Source of the DNA: Candidatus Solincola jinzensis | GTDB lineage: Bacteria; Actinomycetota; Geothermincolia; Geothermincolales; RBG-13-55-18 | Direction of reading: 5' to 3' | NCBI GenBank assembly: GCA_015711875.1 | Contig: JACVJG010000063.1 | Location: forward strand, 1 to 10,031 | DNA: 10,031 nucleotides | Shown: one piece after another, positions 1-7,440 of the stretch | How the letters are laid out: the number at the start of each line of letters is the position of its first letter | Position numbering within the stretch: position 1 is the stretch's first letter | Program-made: the position numbers and the translations under genes | The notes under the pieces: generated by a model | Database searches by the model: none | What the model was told of the DNA's origin: nothing | Seen by the model: the letters and a program-made list of their open reading frames with translations, nothing else

Positions 1-337
1 GCACCGCCATGAGCAGCACCAGGAAGAAGCCGTAAACGAAGGGGCTGGCCACCTTGAGGCGGCGGTAGTCGAAGCTCATCAACACCCCCATGAGCACCAG
101 CCCGATGAGCAGGTTCACGGCGGTGCGCAGGACATAATAGGTGGGGTTGCCGGGTATGTCGTCGCGGGTGGCACTGTACTGGATGAGCATGCCGAATCCC
201 ACCAGGAAAAAGGTCAGGCCGAGCAGCGTCCAGTCCACATGGCGGATGGGCAGGCCGCTCAGGCGGCGCGCGACCTCGTCCGTCTGCCTTCGCTCCGTCA
301 CCTTGGGCGCGAGCACCCTGCCCAGCCTCTGCGGCAT
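1..337 (-). CDS. rodA: RodA, SEDS-family peptidoglycan glycosyltransferase (N-terminal part only)
   Basis: The first 112 codons are visible and the gene runs off the left edge. RodA is the integral-membrane glycosyltransferase that polymerises lipid II during side-wall growth, working with PBP2. Visible residues: a basic cytoplasmic N-terminus of about 34 residues, then D35-W36 leading into a first membrane helix (about 37-56, ending QYSAT, a typical SEDS helix-1 end), a second helix (about 68-88) followed by SFDYRRL, and the start of a third (about 98-112). The catalytic Asp loop lies outside the window. The ATG at 337 is preceded by a perfect AGGAGG at 343-348 with 5 bases between. Only 12 bases separate it from the PBP2 stop, so the two are probably co-translated. 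Identification rests on these N-terminal helices plus position after PBP2; FtsW is the alternative but does not fit this mreBCD-PBP2 context. Confidence 0.9.
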   Translation of the reverse strand, partial: MPQRLGRVLAPKVTERRQTDEVARRLSGLPIRHVDWTLLGLTFFLVGFGMLIQYSATRDDIPGNPTYYVLRTAVNLLIGLVLMGVLMSFDYRRLKVASPFVYGFFLVLLMAV

Positions 338-342
338 GCCCG

Positions 343-348
343 CCTCCT
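343..348 (-). promoter_or_regulatory. Ribosome binding site of rodA
   Basis: Perfect AGGAGG, 5 bases before the rodA ATG. It lies immediately after the PBP2 stop codon (TAA at 350-352), so the intergenic gap is little more than the ribosome site. Confidence 0.8.
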
Positions 349-349
349 T

Positions 350-2305
350 TTAATCTCCCACCGGCGGGCCGATCTGGCCCTGGCCCGGCTCTATGTTGTA
401 GATGTACTCGAGGATACGGCGGGCAACCGGCGCCGCCATGGCGCCTCCGAAGCCGCCCTCCTCGATCATCACCACCACCACGTATTGCGGGTCGTTGGCG
501 GGCGCATAGCAGGCGAACCACGCGCAGGGTTGCTTGCCCTGCACCTCCGCCGTGCCCGTCTTGCCCGCCACCGGAACTGCCTGGAGAGGAAAACCCTGGA
601 AAGCGCCTGCCGCGGTGCCCTGCCCCGAGGTCACTCCGGAGAGAGCGGAACGTATCACCGCCAGCTTGTCCTTGTCCACGTGCACGCCCAGGATATTGTC
701 GGCGCTGGTGATATCCCCTATCTTCTGCGGCTGAATGACCTCCACCGTCTCGCCCTGCCAGGTTATGATCTCTTTGCCCACGTGGGGGCGGAAAAAGGGG
801 CCGCCGTTGGCGATGGCCGCGTACACGTTCGCGAGCTGCAAGGGGGTGACCAGCACGTCCCCCTGTCCCACCGCGAGATTGACGGTATCCCCGGGATACC
901 AGCGCTGGTAGTCCGGGTTGCCCTGGTTGAACTCCCACTTCCACTGCGGGGTCGGCACCCTGCCCTCGAACTCGTTGGGCAGGTCCACCCCCGTCAAGCT
1001 GCCCAGTCCCGCCAGCCTGGCGTAATCCTGCAGCCTCGTCACCCAGCCTTCCCTCTCGCGGTTCTCGTAAAGAGAGTAACCAAGGTCGTAGAAGACGACG
1101 TCGCAGGACTCAACGATGGCGTTCACGAAGTCGATGGCCCCGTGCGTGCCCCAACAGGTCTTGGGGAACTGCTGGAACTCGCCGCGGTTGAAGACGTGAT
1201 TGCAGTAGAAAGGCGTATAGGCCGTCACCCCGAGATCTTGAAGCGCGGCCATGGCCGTTATCACCTTGAAGGTGGAACCGGGGGGATACTGGCCCACGAT
1301 GGCGCGGTTGTTGAGGGGGTAGTTGTTGGCGGGGTCGTTGAGGATGGCCCATTCCTCCTCGTCTATGCCTCCCACGAAGTTCTCCAGGTTGAAGGTGGGC
1401 TCGCTGGCCATGGCCAGTATCTCTCCGTTGCGCGGGTCCAGGACCACCGCCGCCCCGGCGGGCGCGGAATAGTTCCTCTCCCTTTCCTTGTCGTAATAAG
1501 TGCGCGCTCTCTCCATGCCCTCTCGCAAGGCGCTCTCCACCGCCTTCTGCAAGTCCTTGTCCAGAGTGAGGATGACCGTTTTCCCCGGGTTGCGCTCCTC
1601 CTCCCCCAGCACGCGCAGGGGCTTTCCCGAGGCGTCCACCTCCACGATGCGCTTCCCGTCTATGCCGCGCAGGGTGTCCTCGTAATACGCCTCCACGCCC
1701 GAGGTTCCCACGATGTCTCCCGCCTTGTACCCTTTGTCCTTGAGGGCCTTGAGCTGCTCCTGGCTGATCTGCCCCAGGTAACCGAGGACGTGGGCCGCCA
1801 GGGCCTCCTCGCCCTCGTGATATTCGCGCACCGGCATCTCGTCCGCCTCCACCCAGGGAAAATCCACCTGCCTCTCCGCGATGAAAAAATACACTTCGGG
1901 GTTCACGTCCTTTTTGATGAGCACGGGTTTATGGGGCTGTACCTCGTTTCCCTCCAGCTTCTTGAGTATGTCCTCGGGGCGCATATCCAGCATCTCCGCC
2001 AAGCGGGCTACCTCCCCTTCCTTGTCCTCGAGTTTCTCGAACTCCGTGGGAAGCACGAAGATGGACAGGGCCTGGCGGTTGATGACCATCTCCTTGCCGT
2101 TGCGGTCGAGGATATTGCCGCGGTTGGCCTCCAGGGGTACCTCGCGGATACGGTTGCCCTCCGCCATGACCTTATAATGATCGCCCTGCACCACCTGCAG
2201 AAACCATAACCGCACCACCAGAACCGCGAACAACGCCCCCAAGAACATCACGAAGAGGGTGAAGCGATGGACCATCGCTCCCTGCTGCTGCGGATTAACG
2301 GGCAT
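350..2305 (-). CDS. mrdA: Penicillin-binding protein 2 (elongasome class B transpeptidase)
   Basis: 651 residues, normal length for PBP2. It cross-links new side-wall peptidoglycan strands and activates RodA. Domain order: short cytoplasmic tail, one membrane anchor (about 13-38), non-catalytic pedestal/dimerisation domain (about 55-240, with NRGNILDRNG at 61-70), then the transpeptidase domain (about 280-635). The three active-site motifs are present: S344-T-F-K347 (nucleophile Ser344), S400-C-D402, and K582-T-G584. The stretch WYPGDTVNLAVGQGDVLVTP (470-489) is typical of the family. Between the first two motifs lie C368, H370, C384 and H388, possible metal ligands. The chosen ATG has AGGAAGGG 9 bases upstream; an internal Met11 has a purine-rich site only 2 bases away and fits less well. 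93 bases separate it from mreD, the largest gap inside the mreB-rodA group. Confidence 0.95.
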   Translation of the reverse strand: MPVNPQQQGAMVHRFTLFVMFLGALFAVLVVRLWFLQVVQGDHYKVMAEGNRIREVPLEANRGNILDRNGKEMVINRQALSIFVLPTEFEKLEDKEGEVARLAEMLDMRPEDILKKLEGNEVQPHKPVLIKKDVNPEVYFFIAERQVDFPWVEADEMPVREYHEGEEALAAHVLGYLGQISQEQLKALKDKGYKAGDIVGTSGVEAYYEDTLRGIDGKRIVEVDASGKPLRVLGEEERNPGKTVILTLDKDLQKAVESALREGMERARTYYDKERERNYSAPAGAAVVLDPRNGEILAMASEPTFNLENFVGGIDEEEWAILNDPANNYPLNNRAIVGQYPPGSTFKVITAMAALQDLGVTAYTPFYCNHVFNRGEFQQFPKTCWGTHGAIDFVNAIVESCDVVFYDLGYSLYENREREGWVTRLQDYARLAGLGSLTGVDLPNEFEGRVPTPQWKWEFNQGNPDYQRWYPGDTVNLAVGQGDVLVTPLQLANVYAAIANGGPFFRPHVGKEIITWQGETVEVIQPQKIGDITSADNILGVHVDKDKLAVIRSALSGVTSGQGTAAGAFQGFPLQAVPVAGKTGTAEVQGKQPCAWFACYAPANDPQYVVVVMIEEGGFGGAMAAPVARRILEYIYNIEPGQGQIGPPVGD

Positions 2306-2398
2306 GAGTACTCGCCCTTCCTCTCCTCATCGTCATTTGAGGGGCTTTTCCTCCCCCAGCGGCTCGTCCGGCGCAATGGCTGCTTACCATCATGTGCC

Positions 2399-2899
2399 TC
2401 ACTGGAACATGAGGGACCTCTCCTCCCCCAGGGCGAAACGTCCGATCACCGGGTATATGGCCAGCGTGAGCAGCGCATTGTAAAGGGCCAGGCCGGCGAT
2501 GATCCCGAAGCTGAAAGGAGGGCGTTCCTCCAGGCCCACCATGGCCCAGGTGGCGAACTTCACCAGCTCGTGGAGGACGGAGGCGAAGAACACGATGGCC
2601 ATCGGCCAGGCCACCGACTTGGATACGATCCTCTGGCGCAACTCGCCGCTGAAATAGCCGATGATGGTCTTGGCGAAGGCGCCCACCCCCAACACCGCGG
2701 TGGAGAACACGTCCTCGAGCAGGCCACCGAAGAAGCCGAAAAGGGCACCCTGGCCAGGGCCCTCGAAAAGTGCCCAGCACACCGTGGCCACCAGCAGTAC
2801 GTCCGGCCTCACCGTGCCCACGCTTATCTCCGGCGCCACCGTGAGCTGCACCAGCAAGGAGAGCACCAGCACCACGAAAAAGGTCAGTCTTCGGTGCAC
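2399..2899 (-). CDS. mreD: MreD, rod-shape determining membrane protein
   Basis: 166 residues from the GTG at 2899. MreD is a small polytopic membrane protein of the elongasome that balances MreC activation of PBP2-RodA. The sequence is strongly hydrophobic, with about five membrane segments (near residues 5-22, 32-45, 50-75, 98-115 and 128-152). The stretch FGGLLEDVFSTAVLGVGAFA (about 55-74) has the MreD pattern of Gly-Leu-Leu-x-Asp followed by a small-residue helix. Two GTG starts are possible. The one at 2905 is 1 base from the mreC stop, whereas the one at 2899 sits 7 bases after AGGTGA and gives the family-like start Met-His-Arg-Arg-Leu, so it is preferred. Translation is probably coupled to mreC, whose stop overlaps the ribosome site. 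MreD diverges quickly, so position between mreC and PBP2 is part of the evidence. Confidence 0.88.
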   Translation of the reverse strand: MHRRLTFFVVLVLSLLVQLTVAPEISVGTVRPDVLLVATVCWALFEGPGQGALFGFFGGLLEDVFSTAVLGVGAFAKTIIGYFSGELRQRIVSKSVAWPMAIVFFASVLHELVKFATWAMVGLEERPPFSFGIIAGLALYNALLTLAIYPVIGRFALGEERSLMFQ

Positions 2900-2906
2900 G
2901 ACCACC

Positions 2907-2912
2907 TCACCT
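2907..2912 (-). promoter_or_regulatory. Ribosome binding site of mreD overlapping the mreC stop
   Basis: AGGTGA on the minus strand, whose TGA is the mreC stop codon. It lies 7 bases before the GTG at 2899 and only 1 base before the GTG at 2905, which favours 2899 as the mreD start. Confidence 0.55.
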
Positions 2913-3770
2913 TTCCCCTGCCGCTTCGATGGGCGTGGTGCGCGGCGGCGGCGAAACCACCACCATCACCCGGTTCAAGCGCGTAAGGCGCGCGCGCGGC
3001 TCGATGACGATGCCCACCGAGAGATCAGCCCTGCGCTCGCTTATCTCGGTTATGTTTCCGACGGGGAGCCCCTCCGGGCAGGTTCCCCCCAGACCGGAGG
3101 TGACCACCAGGTCACCCGTCTTCACCTCAGCGTCCTGGTTGAGCAACTCCAGGCGCACCCCGCTCCTTCCCTCACCCCGCAGCACCCCCAGCTCCCCGTT
3201 GTTCTGGAGCATGGCTCCCACGGAGCTTTTCTCGTCCGTGATCAGCTGCACCACCGACGCCTCGGAGGTGCAGAGTATTATCCTTCCCACCAGGCTGCCA
3301 TCCTCGCTCAGCACGGCCATGTATTCCTGCAGGCCGTCGGAATATCCCGCCCCTATCTGGATAGTCTGCTCCCAGATATCGGGGTTGGCCCCGATAACGT
3401 CCACCACCAGGAACTCAAAATCGGGGTTGCTCTCCTTCACGGCGATCATGCTCTTGAGATCCTCGTTCTCAAGCCTCAGGGCTTCAAGTTCATCCACCTT
3501 CTCCTGCAGGTCACGGACCTCTTCCCGCAGGCGGTCGCGCTCACCTCTCGCCTTTCCCAGATCCAGCACGAACCCGATGCCGTCCTTGACCGGGCTCAAG
3601 ACCTTGCTCATGCCTTTCTGGAGAGGCGAGATGATATCCAGGGAGAAGCGCTGCAAGCGGTGGAACAACCCATCCTTGCTCTCGCGCGAATACACGGTGA
3701 CCAGGAGGACGCAGATGACCACCAGGGTTATGACCAGAGCGCGCTGCCTGCGGTTCTGTCTTTCTATCAT
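2907..3770 (-). CDS. mreC: MreC, rod-shape determining protein
   Basis: 287 residues from the ATG at 3770. MreC is a single-pass extracytoplasmic protein that binds PBP2 and switches on its partner RodA. Seen: a basic N-terminus (IERQNRRQR), a membrane anchor (about 11-27), a heptad-rich coiled coil (about 72-112, rich in Glu, Leu, Arg and Lys), and the paired beta-domain region (about 118-272). Within it, LITDEKSSVGAMLQ (176-189), the GVLRG turn (195-199) and TSGLGGTCPEGLPVGNI (224-240) match the family's conserved C-terminal signature (typically TSGLGG.FP.GIPVG). The open frame extends upstream to a GTG at 3845, but that would overlap mreB by 58 bases, lacks a ribosome site and adds 25 unfamilial residues. 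The ATG at 3770 leaves a 17-base gap after mreB; its own ribosome site is weak (GGGGCCGGA), suggesting coupling to mreB translation. Confidence 0.93.
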   Translation of the reverse strand: MIERQNRRQRALVITLVVICVLLVTVYSRESKDGLFHRLQRFSLDIISPLQKGMSKVLSPVKDGIGFVLDLGKARGERDRLREEVRDLQEKVDELEALRLENEDLKSMIAVKESNPDFEFLVVDVIGANPDIWEQTIQIGAGYSDGLQEYMAVLSEDGSLVGRIILCTSEASVVQLITDEKSSVGAMLQNNGELGVLRGEGRSGVRLELLNQDAEVKTGDLVVTSGLGGTCPEGLPVGNITEISERRADLSVGIVIEPRARLTRLNRVMVVVSPPPRTTPIEAAGER

Positions 3771-3787
3771 GATCGTCCGGCCCCGGT

Positions 3788-4906
<1,119 letters not shown>

Positions 4907-4966
4907 CCCGACAGCCAATTCTTTTTAAATCACGCCGCAGTTTCAAGGCTCGCCTTCATCAACCGT

Positions 4967-5006
4967 AAAAAGCCTGCTCATTACATAGACGGAGCCATAA
5001 AGCAGG
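4967..5006 (-). terminator. Candidate intrinsic terminator or attenuator between ndk and mreB
   Basis: On the minus-strand transcript, CCUGCU (from 5001-5006) pairs perfectly with AGCAGG (4973-4978). One C follows, then five U (4967-4971). The 22-base interior can form a weaker UUAUG/UGUAA helix. The 6-base-pair stem is short for a GC-rich genome, so strength is uncertain. It is well placed to end transcripts coming from ndk before the mreB promoter candidate. Confidence 0.4.
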
Positions 5007-5029
5007 GCGTTCCACCGCACTTATCGCCG

Positions 5030-5047
5030 GCCCGGGCATGCCCGGGC
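5030..5047. repeat. Perfect 18-base palindrome
   Basis: GCCCGGGCATGCCCGGGC reads identically on both strands. It lies inside tandem unit 2. It could be a dimeric protein's binding site or, as RNA, a six-pair hairpin with a GCAUGC loop. No U-run follows, so it is not a terminator on its own. Confidence 0.6.
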
Positions 5048-5129
5048 GCGTGAGGCTCCGGGAAGGGGAAATGAAGCCGGCTCTCCCGCGCCGCACTCCG
5101 CTGAAGGCGCCGGCGAGGAGGATGCCGCC

Positions 5130-5306
5130 TTTCTGATCGCGTGCGAAGATCAAGCTCACGTAATAGATGGAGCGATTACGCGGGGGGTTTTCCGCCCTCG
5201 CCGTCTCCCCGAGCGCTCGCTAGCGCGTAAGGCCTTATGGAACCGAGGTGGAACCGGCATCCACACGCCGCGTGCTGCGGACGACGGTGGCGATGAGGAT
5301 GCCGCC
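5130..5306 (-). repeat. Tandem repeat unit 1 (diverged copy, about 177 bases)
   Basis: This copy starts two bases after the ndk stop codon and abuts unit 2. Its opening GGCGGCATCCTCATCGCC (5289-5306) can close a GGCG/CGCC stem, as can the same stretch in unit 2. A GCGCT/AGCGC inverted repeat (5213-5226) falls at nearly the same offset as the unit 2 palindrome. A 7-pair helix around the shared loop GCUCCAUCU lies at 5158-5181. No convincing reading frame covers the unit: the frame matching the 66-codon frame of unit 2 has a stop. Confidence 0.6.
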
Positions 5307-5308
5307 CC

Positions 5309-5719
5309 TCACAGGCCGGGAAAGAAGATGGCGATCTCTCGCGCCGCGCTCTCCGGGCCGTCGGAACCGTGCACGATGTTCTCGGTTATCCGCACCGCGA
5401 AATCTCCCCGTATGGTGCCGGGAGGCGCCTCCCTGGGATCGGTGGGGCCCATGAGCTTGCGCACCTGGGATATGGCCGCCTCACCCTCCAGCACCATGGC
5501 CACCACCTCTCCGGAGGTGATGAAGGAGAGGAGCTCGGGGTAAAAGGGTTTCTCCACGTGCTCCGCGTAGTGCCGCGCCGCCAGCTCCTCATCCACCAGG
5601 AGCATGCGCATGGCGACTATGCGCAGGCCCTGCCTCTCGAAGCGCGAGATAACCTCGCCCACCAGCCCGCGCCTCACGCCGTCGGGCTTGACCAGCACCA
5701 GTGTCCTTTCGATAGCCAT
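5309..5719 (-). CDS. ndk: Nucleoside diphosphate kinase
   Basis: 136 residues, the standard bacterial length. It transfers the gamma-phosphate from ATP to nucleoside diphosphates through a phosphohistidine, keeping NTP and dNTP pools balanced in the cytoplasm. Seen: the N-terminal [19 protein letters not shown] (4-22) with the conserved KPD, the Kpn-loop region around 90-105 ([19 protein letters not shown]), and the active site [12 protein letters not shown] (114-125) with catalytic His117. Position 121 is Gly where most family members have Ser. The ATG is preceded by GGAGGAG (5723-5729) with 5 bases between GGAGG and the start. It lies between folC and mreB as in actinomycetes and has its own promoter candidate upstream. 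A 489-base gap separates it from mreB, so the two are probably not one simple transcription unit. Confidence 0.97.
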   Translation of the reverse strand: MAIERTLVLVKPDGVRRGLVGEVISRFERQGLRIVAMRMLLVDEELAARHYAEHVEKPFYPELLSFITSGEVVAMVLEGEAAISQVRKLMGPTDPREAPPGTIRGDFAVRITENIVHGSDGPESAAREIAIFFPGL

Positions 5720-5750
5720 CGTCTCCTCCGTGATCCCTCAGGGTCCGTTC

Positions 5751-5779
5751 ATGGTTACCGCTAGATTCCCCATTGTCAA
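5751..5779 (-). promoter_or_regulatory. Candidate ndk promoter
   Basis: In the 112-base folC-ndk gap the minus strand has a perfect -35 box TTGACA (5774-5779). Seventeen bases on is AACCAT (5751-5756), which matches the -10 consensus at only three of six positions. The perfect -35 at the right distance from ndk makes it worth recording; the weak -10 keeps confidence low. Confidence 0.35.
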
Positions 5780-5831
5780 CCATTCGCACGACACCGCCGC
5801 CAGGAATGATGCCCGGGCAGGCGTCCGGCCC

Positions 5832-7145
5832 CTATTCGGGCTTCAGGCCCAGCGCGCTTCGCGCTTCTCCCACCGTGTACAGCGAGCCGGTTACACAGAC
5901 CAGATCGCTCACCGATGCCAGGGTGCGCGCGAACTTCACCGCTTCCCCCACTTGCTCCACCACCACGCAGTCCTTGCCGAGCCCCTTTACCATCTCCGCG
6001 AGGCGGTGAGCCGGGGTGGCGCGCTCGTCGGTGCTCTGGGTGGCCACCACGGTATGCGCGAGTGGCAGGAGCAGCTCGAGCATGGCGGGGGCGTCCTTAT
6101 CCTCTAGTATGCCCACCACCAGGATGCAGCGCTCGTAATCCAGGTCGTTGGCCAGGGCCTGCGCCAGCCGGCCCGCGCCATCGGGGTTATGGGCGCCGTC
6201 AAGGAGAAGAAGGGGGTCGCGCGACACCACCTCCAGTCGCCCGGGAGATCTGACGCGCCGCAACCCTGCTTCCACCTCGGTGGAGGAGAGGGCCGCGAGG
6301 GTGCCGGCATAGCACTCGCATGCCGCCACCGCGCACGCCGCGTTCACCGCCTGGTGGTCGCCGAGCAGGGGGAGGAAGAGTTCCGGGTATTCGCGCAGCA
6401 GGCCCCTTATGCCCACCGCCTGCCCTATCTTTCCCGTTTCCACGCCGTAGGTGAGGCTGTAAAGAAGGGAGAAATCCCGCCCGTAGAGCTTGAGGTTGCA
6501 CCTCTTCTCCTCGCAGGTCCTGGAGATAACCTCCAGGGCGCCGGGATCGCTCACGGCGGAGACCACGTAGCTGTCCTCCTTGATGATCCCCGCTTTCTCC
6601 CAGGCGATCTTCTCCAGTGTACCGCCCAGCTCCGCCACGTGGTCGAGGGCCACTCCGGTTATGACCTGGAGTCGGGAGTCGACCAGGTTGGTGGCGTCCC
6701 ATCTCCCCCCCAGCCCCACCTCTATCACCCCCACGTCCACCTTGCGCTGGGTGAAATAGAGGAAGGCCATGGCGGTGGTGATCTCGAAGTAACTCAGTGG
6801 GTCGCCGGTCTCACGGTCCGTCTCCTCCACCAGGGGGATGACCTTTTCCAGCGTGGCGGCGAAATCGCGCTCCGAGATCGGCCTGCCGTCCACGCACACG
6901 CGCTCGGTGACGCTCTGCATATGCGGCGAGGTATACCGCCCCACCCTCTTTCCCGTCACCTCGAGGATGGAGGACACCATGCGCGCCACGGAGGTCTTTC
7001 CGTTGGTGCCGGTGATGTGGATGGAGGGGAACCTGAGCTGTGGGTCGCCCAGCTTGGCGAGGAGCACGCGTATGCGGTCGAGGCTCGGCTTGATGCCGTG
7101 CATCGCCGACTTTGAGAGGTACTCCTCCGCCGCCTTGAAATCCAC
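5832..7145 (-). CDS. folC: Bifunctional folylpolyglutamate synthase / dihydrofolate synthase
   Basis: 437 residues from the GTG at 7145. FolC is a cytoplasmic Mur-ligase-family enzyme that joins glutamate to dihydropteroate and then to reduced folates, using ATP. Seen in order: an N-terminal segment with GIKPSLDRIRVLL (17-29), the P-loop GTNGKTS (46-52), YTSPH (71-75), EVGLGGRWDATN (142-153), LDHVAELGGTLEKIAWEKAG (167-186) and the C-terminal-domain motif DGAHNPDG (316-323). All are family hallmarks. Whether it has both activities cannot be read from sequence alone. The open frame extends to an ATG at 7196, but those 17 extra residues have no family character. The GTG at 7145 follows a perfect AGGAGG by 4 bases and gives a family-like start, Met-Asp-Phe-Lys-Ala-Ala-Glu-Glu-Tyr. 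It lies downstream of valS, a widespread pairing. Confidence 0.96.
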   Translation of the reverse strand: MDFKAAEEYLSKSAMHGIKPSLDRIRVLLAKLGDPQLRFPSIHITGTNGKTSVARMVSSILEVTGKRVGRYTSPHMQSVTERVCVDGRPISERDFAATLEKVIPLVEETDRETGDPLSYFEITTAMAFLYFTQRKVDVGVIEVGLGGRWDATNLVDSRLQVITGVALDHVAELGGTLEKIAWEKAGIIKEDSYVVSAVSDPGALEVISRTCEEKRCNLKLYGRDFSLLYSLTYGVETGKIGQAVGIRGLLREYPELFLPLLGDHQAVNAACAVAACECYAGTLAALSSTEVEAGLRRVRSPGRLEVVSRDPLLLLDGAHNPDGAGRLAQALANDLDYERCILVVGILEDKDAPAMLELLLPLAHTVVATQSTDERATPAHRLAEMVKGLGKDCVVVEQVGEAVKFARTLASVSDLVCVTGSLYTVGEARSALGLKPE

Positions 7146-7149
7146 CCCG

Positions 7150-7155
7150 CCTCCT
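7150..7155 (-). promoter_or_regulatory. Ribosome binding site of folC
   Basis: Perfect AGGAGG on the minus strand, 4 bases before the GTG at 7145. It decides that start over the ATG at 7196, which has no comparable site. Confidence 0.7.
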
Positions 7156-7172
7156 GAAGTATCAGCTCTCGG

Positions 7173-7209
7173 ACGGCAAACCGCCGGGCATGTCACGCCG
7201 GCTTGCCGT
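7173..7209. other. Bulged inverted repeat in the folC leader
   Basis: ACGGCAA (7173-7179) pairs with TTGCCGT (7203-7209), and GCCGG (7183-7187) with CCGGC (7198-7202). A 3-base bulge (7180-7182) and a 10-base loop complete the figure. This gives 12 paired positions directly upstream of the folC ribosome site. No T-run follows on either strand, so it is not an intrinsic terminator. Function unknown. Confidence 0.5.
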
Positions 7210-7410
7210 TTCCAGGCCCGTGGGCCGCGCTTGCCGCGCCCGCGTTATCGGGATATCCTGCGTCGCCTTCGAAGGCCCGGCGCTTCCCGCCCCCGACAAG
7301 CTCCTATCTCCCCCGGCCACACGCAGCCAACTTCTTAGCCAAAGGCACGCAGAGGCAATGCCCCTTATGCCGCATGACCATCGGCCCGCAAACCCCACCT
7401 GGGATTTTTT

Positions 7411-7436
7411 ACCATAATATGCCATCTTGTGCAAGG

Positions 7437-7440
<4 letters not shown>
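7411..7440 (-). promoter_or_regulatory. Candidate promoter upstream of folC
   Basis: On the minus strand TTGACC (7435-7440), overlapping the valS stop codon, is followed 18 bases later by TATGGT (7411-7416). An overlapping TATTAT (7414-7419) is a better -10 but only 15 bases away. A start here would give folC a leader of about 260 bases. Weak evidence. Confidence 0.25.

Larger units (their letters stand above)
4953..5129 (-). repeat. Tandem repeat unit 2 (diverged copy, about 178 bases)
   Basis: Read on the minus strand, this copy begins with GGCGGCATCCTCCTCGCC (5112-5129), which matches the start of unit 1 at 17 of 18 bases. An ungapped alignment of 5046-5129 with 5223-5306 gives 55 identities in 84 by hand count. 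After one single-base length difference, 4976-5003 matches 5154-5181 at 20 of 28. The left end is approximate. The unit holds an 18-base perfect palindrome and the terminator-like hairpin. No known RNA family or mobile element was recognised. Confidence 0.6.
7146..7436. other. valS-folC intergenic region
   Basis: 291 bases without a convincing gene. Contents seen: the folC ribosome site and bulged hairpin at its left end, a 12-base palindrome GCCTTCGAAGGC at 7265-7276, an AT-rich patch at 7404-7420, and promoter-like boxes near the valS stop. Short open frames on both strands have no family resemblance and no good ribosome sites. No clear intrinsic terminator for valS is visible. Confidence 0.5.

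Noticed and set aside
239..2209. Long plus-strand open frame (656 codons) antisense to PBP2
   Set aside because: It lies opposite a clear PBP2 gene with all motifs, has a His/Arg/Val-rich composition typical of the complement of GC-rich coding DNA, and shows no family resemblance.
2306..2398. Possible terminator or hairpin in the mreD-mrdA gap
   Set aside because: GAGG/CCTC or GGGG/CCCC pairing gives only four pairs and no U-run follows; not enough to call.
4959..5159. 66-codon minus-strand frame in the ndk-mreB spacer as a real gene
   Set aside because: GTG start without a clear ribosome site, no recognised domain, and it sits inside the tandem repeat whose other copy has a stop in the same frame. 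Kept only as a low-interest observation.
5183..5198. GCGG...CCGC pairing near an A-run and C-run as an ndk terminator
   Set aside because: Only four base pairs, with no T-run on the transcribed side.
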